The position numbers and the translations under genes are program-made. The notes beneath the pieces are model-generated. The model had not been told where the DNA came from, searched no databases, and worked only from the letters and a program-made list of their open reading frames with translations. From Deroplatys truncata (Eukaryota; Arthropoda; Insecta; Mantodea; Mantidae): a stretch of DNA of 64,000 nt. Below are positions 59,710 to 64,000 of the stretch, piece by piece. Within the stretch, counting starts at the first letter, position 1; every line of letters begins with the position of its first letter. The stretch covers positions 61,426,539-61,490,538 of the forward strand of contig CM060976.1 of NCBI GenBank assembly GCA_030765065.1, read 5' to 3'.

Positions 59710-60418
59710 TGTGAACAGCATAACTCAGAAACGAACAGTCGGATAAACACCAAACTTGGCATTTAGGTTCAGTATCTTCCAAGGATGCGACACGAAGGTT
59801 TTCAAGAAAATCCCCCACCTCAGATTACCCTTTACATGGAACATTTTTCGAAAATTTTAATTTTCTCAAAAATGGTTCTAACGATTTTGATTAAAATATC
59901 ATGTTTAAGATATTTCATGACAAATGAAATGTATATCTCGAATTTTCTGGGAATGTCTCCAAAAGTATTCTTCATTGTGAACGACTTTTGCATAACTGGT
60001 AAACCATAAGAGATAGACAAAATTTTACTACACGAAAAATGTAGATCGCGTTAAAATACACAATTTATGTGTCATATACATGTTTTTGTTGAGTGAACCA
60101 TTTCCGAGATATTGCTTGTTATTCCCTTAAATTTTCCAATACTTATACTTTTTCTCAAATGGGAATTCGTTATTCATTTTTTTTCCTCCTGGTAATACAA
60201 AGAGAATGGAATACTCCACATAGCAACCATATCTTAAAATATTTGACTATCGCTTAAAGCCTACTAATTCCCCTTGCATCTACAAGAAAATTAGCAATAA
60301 GATTAACATCTCGATATCTCGATTAACATGAAGCATATGGAGAATAAGCGTTTGTAGAAATAGTTTGTACAAGAGTAGAGAAAGTCATGTGAGTGTAACA
60401 CATCAGATTTTTTCTATA
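59546..60418 (+). repeat. Rep-M copy L (reference copy)
   Basis: The best full copy of a non-coding family of about 850 bp. Order of landmarks: ACGTATAGTAAGAAGGGG, TTCCACCCAAAAATTCG, GATTTCACCGGAAATACATG, GAGACCCCCTGAAT, the GT tract (59673-59709), AACAGCATAACTCAGAAACG, GGATAAACACCAAACTTGG, TTCAGTATCTTCCAAGGATG, TTTCTCAAAAATGG, ATATCTCGAATTTTCTGGG, AACTGGTAAACCATAAGAG, GAGTGAACCATTTCCGAGAT, GGTAATACAAAGAGAATGG, CATCTCGATATCTCGATTAA, AGAGTAGAGAAAGTCATGTG. No open frame is conserved between copies. At least 11 copies lie in the window. The type of element is unknown; a MITE-like DNA transposon is my guess from weak terminal inversions. Confidence 0.85.
59673..59709. repeat. (GT)n microsatellite inside Rep-M
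   Basis: About 17 GT units at the fixed internal site of Rep-M. Confidence 0.95.
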
Positions 60419-60700
60419 ATGTTTCTAGTCCCAAGTTCTTCAGAAATATCCGAATTTTGTTTATGGTGTAACATTTTATATCCAACTAATGACCTCAACA
60501 ACCTTGTTAGAGACCAAGCTTCTGAACCATATAGTGATGCTATGGCTAGAACTTTATAACATGTTAAAACAGACTCTTCTGAGTCTTCCAACGAGTGTTC
60601 TTTTAATTGCGTCTAATAGCTGCTGGAATTTGGGCAATTTAACATCTATAGAATTTGTATAGTCTTAAGCATTTGCGCAGCCTAAGTGATTAAATTTATT
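60403..60700 (-). pseudogene. LINE reverse transcriptase C-terminal fragment
   Basis: The minus-strand frame 60591-60403 reads SVLTCYKVLAIASLYGSEAW, then SLTRLLRSLVGYKMLHHKQN and ISEELGTRN. L-Y-G-S-E-x-W followed by a basic helix and an E-E-L segment is typical of the thumb and connection region downstream of the reverse transcriptase palm in insect LINEs. A weaker continuation upstream (TLLDAIKRTLVG-like) reaches about 60660. The fragment abuts the end of Rep-M copy L. Confidence 0.55.
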
Positions 60701-61165
60701 TGCTTGTTCCTTTGGTTCATTATTGATAACTATTTTTATTCCGAGTAGTATTATTTAATTACATTTTAATAGCTTTTGCTTCGTTTTTTCCGAGTGACGT
60801 TCACCAACTAAGGATAGCGAGTTCGAAGACTGTACCTACTTACTGCCGGAAATGCACCCGGGGGTCTAGAACACCAGGTGGGAACCGGAGAAGAGCAAAA
60901 GAAAGCAAAGCAACCCTCCGCTCCCTCACCCCGATGTCAAAGGGAGGGCTGTAACAAAGAACTTTTGAAGAGAAGGAAACTTGCAAGGAGATCAGTACAG
61001 CAACTTTGTCTCTAGGGGCGCAAAAACCGCCGACTGCCTTGCTCTTTCTTCCTTCTATCGCAGAATCATGGTGCATACAGTGTCAAAAACAACCCAGCTG
61101 CTTTTCTTGTGAAAACTTTTGCAAGAAATCTTTTATAGAAAAAAAAGGTACCATATTTTGTCTGT
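60701..61165. other. unassigned DNA, GC-richer at 60840-61110
   Basis: A 78-codon minus-strand frame (60840-61076) lies in the GC-richer part, with no family signature and no splice sites. Confidence 0.4.
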
Positions 61166-61167
61166 AT

Positions 61168-61905
61168 TTGATTTTTCTCTACCACGTACATAGTAGGTAG
61201 AGAAGGTATGTACCTACTTATTCCACTCAAAAATTGTATATCGATATTTCAATGAACGTACATGTTTTGAGACCCACTAAATAAACAAAAAATTTAGAAA
61301 AATGTCTGTGTGTCTATAAAACTCAAAAACGAAAAGTTGGATAAATACAAATCTTGGTATTTATGTTCTATATTCCAAAGTTTAAACTTTTGAAATGTTC
61401 TATTTTCTCAAAAATTGCTCTATCTTGAATTTTCTGGGACTAGCCTCAGAAGCCCTCCTCATTTGAAAGGAGTTTTGTGTAACTGGAAACCATAAAATAT
61501 AAACAAAAACTTACTACATAAGAGGTGCAGATCTCTTTTAAAAACACAATTTATTTCAAATAACCTTCTTTGTGGTATCCACCATTTTCGAGGTACCAGT
61601 TATTACTAGTTTAAAAAGTTTCAACACTTTTGTCATTGTTTAAAATGCTCTCAGTATTGAGTTGTTTCTTGGGATGTCATAGGAGTATGGAATTTTAGGA
61701 CCAGTATATAGCAATTCACATTTAACATATTGCTATCGATTGGGCTTCCTCTATACCCCCTTTACCTATAATGAAATGTTTAACGAGAGATGAGTTAACC
61801 GAGATAAAAAAAATAAGGTTTTGTAAGAATAGTGTGTAGAAGCTATACAAAATAAACGATAGTGGGTAGAGAGAGTCATGTGAATGTAACTCATACATAT
61901 TTTTA
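61168..61905 (+). repeat. Rep-M copy K
   Basis: Forward, older subfamily: TTTTTCTCTACCACGTACAT start, GTACATGTTTTGAGACCC, a short TGTCTGTGTGTC tract at about 61304, TTGAATTTTCTGGGAC, and a GGGTAGAGAGAGTCATGTG end. An internal deletion of about 100 bp removes the part after the ATTCCAAAG block. Confidence 0.75.
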
Positions 61906-61963
61906 TAATTTGCATCACTTACAGGAGGGCTGAGGGAGCACGAAGCTTACATTTGGATTCCAG

Positions 61964-62341
61964 TCAACATGAAACACCACTCATTGCGCCTGTTGGCGAA
62001 CAATTAACACGATATTGCGCAATACTAGCACGTCTAATCTCTATAATATGCGGCTCGATACTTATATTCTGTATCGTGTTCAGTGCACTGCAGTTACTGT
62101 GAAAAGCAACAACATCGTAAAATGCTTTCGAAGCCTTCTTTAATTCGTTCACTGCTGGATTATAAATCAAATTATGCAGTAAACAGAATGAAACAGTTTC
62201 TGTGTTATAGTAACGGTTGATTTCTAAAAAGAGGTTTACACGGGCCGAATTTCTTAGGCCCGCACCGGCCCGTGCCCGAGAATATGTTATAAAGTAGGCT
62301 AAGGATATGCTTCGTAAACACAGTAGTGCTGATGTAAACAA
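61964..62341 (-). CDS. unassigned 125-codon open frame
   Basis: One of the longer frames in the window not explained by a known element. It lies between Rep-M copy K and the half FB element. The middle has amphipathic segments (e.g. NPAVNELKKASKAFYDVV). There is a GC-rich, partly self-complementary stretch at about 62245-62285 (GGGCC...GGCCC). No signal peptide, repeat or family motif is evident and no splice sites support it. It may be chance or an old transposon fragment. Confidence 0.2.
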   Translation of the reverse strand: MFTSALLCLRSISLAYFITYSRARAGAGLRNSARVNLFLEINRYYNTETVSFCLLHNLIYNPAVNELKKASKAFYDVVAFHSNCSALNTIQNISIEPHIIEIRRASIAQYRVNCSPTGAMSGVSC

Positions 62342-62416
62342 TGTGGTGCCTTATTTACTACTGTGGAAAATGAAGTAGGCCACATATATCGGAATGAGAC
62401 ACAGCAGTGTATTGTA

Positions 62417-62908
62417 CACTAGCTTCCATTTATCCGTCACGGCAGCTTTAGGAGACATTCTACTAGCCTGCACAGGTGGAGTATGTATCTATAGCAAGGA
62501 GGTGTGTGTATCTGTTTACCCTTTCGCGCATGCAGTGGCTTCCTGTTTTAGGTGCACAATTCTAGATTATTCACATATGAATATATGCAGATATAACTAA
62601 GCAATGGCTTTACTCGTCATCACTTATAATAACCATGTTTTGCACAATATCTCCACGAAAAATATTTTTAATGGCAACGTAATTTAAAACTGAAATGCAT
62701 TATACCTTTTACTCTCAAAGAGAACACATTTACTAGACATCACTAGGATCATCTGTCTAATCTAAATAACTAAATAAAACACTGTTTTATAAAATTTCTC
62801 CATTAAGGATTATTGTTAATGGTAGTATTATGCTAAACTTTAGTAAATTATACTTTTTACTCTGAAAGAGGGCACATTTACTAGACATTATTTTAATAAT
62901 GCGAATGC
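62417..62908. mobile_element. FB foldback element, copy 3 (one arm only)
   Basis: Starts CACTAGCTTCCATTTATCCG with TA before it (62415-62416) and follows the left arm of FB copy 1, including the internal duplication (ACATTTACTAGACAT at about 62726 and again at 62875). It stops near 62908 before reaching the loop, so the loop and right arm are missing. Confidence 0.75.
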
Positions 62909-63383
62909 TGCATGGCATTGCCCTAGCACAGTAGCGTAGCGGACTATTCTCGGCCCCCCCCGCAGAATCAAGAGTAGAGACCCAAATATTGTCGTAGCCT
63001 CTCTACAAAAATACTACTCAGAAACAGACGGGTGGGCACTCGCTTGCAAGAGGTACGTCTTTCCTACTCGGGGCTTGCTTACTGACTCCTCTCAAACCCA
63101 CGCCAACACACAAGCGTCACTGACGCTATCCCTTCCCCTAAGACTTAGTTCCCCCTAACTTACCCCTACTCCCAGATCAACTGCTGTCTCAAATCTCGGT
63201 GCCCAGAGAGTCGTGTATCCTATTATCTGTGCATACGCCACATCTCCCCCTGGCCACCGAGATCGACGCCCTCGTCGACACAAGGCAAACAAACAAAATA
63301 AGAGACATTAAAATAACAAAAATGACATACAATAAGAAGGAACAAAACGCATGTGTGATAAACACCCAGACGACGACAATGTT

Positions 63384-63386
<3 letters not shown>

Positions 63387-63413
<27 letters not shown>
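63387..63413. repeat. poly-T run
   Basis: About 27 consecutive T between the hAT terminus and its coding region; read on the minus strand it is a poly-A tract downstream of the transposase. Confidence 0.9.
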
Positions 63414-63416
<3 letters not shown>

Positions 63417-63524
63417 TGGCTGGCTCGAGAATCTTGAGTGCTATCGGATAATATTGTTAGAGCACTAATGCTCGAGCACCCCGCACACACACCACGCTAC
63501 GATAAATAATAGTGATTATAGTAA

Positions 63525-63960
63525 TTAATAATTATTATAACAAGAAACACGCACTTCGCACTTACTGTTCATCTTGAATATTAATCGCCGTTTTCTTGCA
63601 GCATTCTTCCTAGCGAAGTCATCCACTAGCACATCAAGATTTAACGTGCATGCTCTTTTCACTTCAGTGCTTATTACACTAAAGTAAGACAAACGCTTCT
63701 GCATCATCGAACTGCGCACTTGGTTCTTAATTAACTTTAATTTTGAGAACGACGTTTCTGCTGAAGCCACTGTCACTGAGAATTGGAAACAATTTCAACG
63801 CCACGGAAACATCAGGGACACTAGAAATAATTATGTGATGTTTTATAAGGATTAGGTCTGCTAACTCTTTCACTGATCCACTTTTCATACCTTTGGTATC
63901 GCTCTGAATTACATTACGGATCAAGAGTAGTTAGTGAAGAAATTCTAGTGAAATACATTC
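63525..63960 (-). pseudogene. hAT transposase C-terminal (dimerisation) region, partial
   Basis: The minus strand reads ELADLILIKHHIIISSVPDV, then SVALKLFPILS. After a frame change near 63775 it continues TVASAETSFSKLKLIKNQVR and SSMMQKRLSYFSVIS. The V-A-S-A-E-x-S-F-S-K-L-K-L-I-K-x-x-x-R-S string is the hallmark of the hAT C-terminal dimerisation domain, as in insect ZMYM1-like transposase genes. One frameshift is seen here. The N-terminal zinc finger and catalytic core would lie past 64000, so whether the gene is otherwise intact cannot be judged. Confidence 0.75.
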
Positions 63961-64000
63961 GGATAGGCTTTTCTGCAACTGAATGAAGTTCACTGTCAGT

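Larger units (their letters stand above)
62929..64000 (-). mobile_element. hAT element, 3' end, runs off the window
   Basis: The plus-strand boundary CAGTAGCGTAGCGGACTATT at 62929 fits a common hAT terminus (CAGTGGCGTAGC type). It is preceded by CCCTAGCA (62921-62928), the candidate 8-bp target copy. A minus-strand transposase C-terminus lies inside at 63525-63960. The region between holds GC-rich subterminal sequence and a T run at 63387-63413. The other end is beyond 64000. Confidence 0.6.

Noticed and set aside
59544-59818. Minus-strand frames rich in Thr-His
   Set aside because: Translations of the GT microsatellite in Rep-M copy L; not conserved in other copies.

Overview
The window looks like intergenic or intronic DNA from a large, AT-rich, repeat-filled animal genome, most likely an insect. 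This rests on the mix of repeats: a mariner element, Tc1-like transposons whose transposase ends in an H-F-x-H-L-L motif, Jockey-type LINEs, tRNA-headed SINEs and several hAT relatives. I cannot name a species. I see no bacterial-style genes, operons, CRISPR array or rRNA. Only one stretch behaves like host protein-coding sequence: a 144-bp, phase-0 internal exon candidate on the minus strand at 24712-24855, with both splice sites. Almost everything else I can identify is transposon-derived and broken.

Layout. 1-6.5 kb: mostly unassigned DNA, an old copy of the microsatellite-bearing family (called Rep-M here), a companion repeat (XY) and a 983-bp foldback palindrome (FB copy 1). 6.5-8.7 kb: FB copy 2 with a degenerate mariner inside it. 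9-13.4 kb: Rep-M copies, one splitting an XY repeat and one split by a probable solo LTR. 14.7-16.3 kb: a Tc1-like transposon with 60-bp terminal inverted repeats, interrupted by a SINE. 16.3-27 kb: little recognisable sequence apart from the candidate exon. 27-30.5 kb: LINE and hAT fragments. 31-34.3 kb: three Rep-M copies and a second solo LTR. 36.3-38.2 kb: LINE fragments on both strands, with a 185-bp direct repeat. 39.5-41.7 kb: SINEs and Rep-M. 42.25-44.71 kb: a 5'-truncated Jockey-like LINE on the minus strand. 45.6-46.3 kb: an internally deleted transposon that keeps its transposase C-terminus. 47-54.4 kb: Rep-M copies H, I and J, two SINEs and a small TIR element. 55-64 kb: a transposase fragment, Rep-M copies L and K, a half FB element, and a hAT element running off the window edge.

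The informative part is the nesting. Mariner lies in FB, a SINE in the Tc1-like element, an LTR in Rep-M, a TIR element in Rep-M, Rep-M in XY, and a transposase fragment in Rep-M. This gives a relative order of transposition events. Rep-M (about 850 bp, at least 11 copies, roughly 9 kb in total) carries a GT tract at a fixed internal position that is long in two of the three youngest-looking copies. The most useful functional inference is that the tail of SINE-A also appears as the 3' end of the Jockey-like LINE. A 10-bp target-site duplication brackets the LINE and that tail together, so this LINE is the likely partner that mobilised the SINE.

All family assignments come from reading the translations and repeats by eye. 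No database search was run, and boundaries are approximate unless a target-site duplication or TIR is cited.
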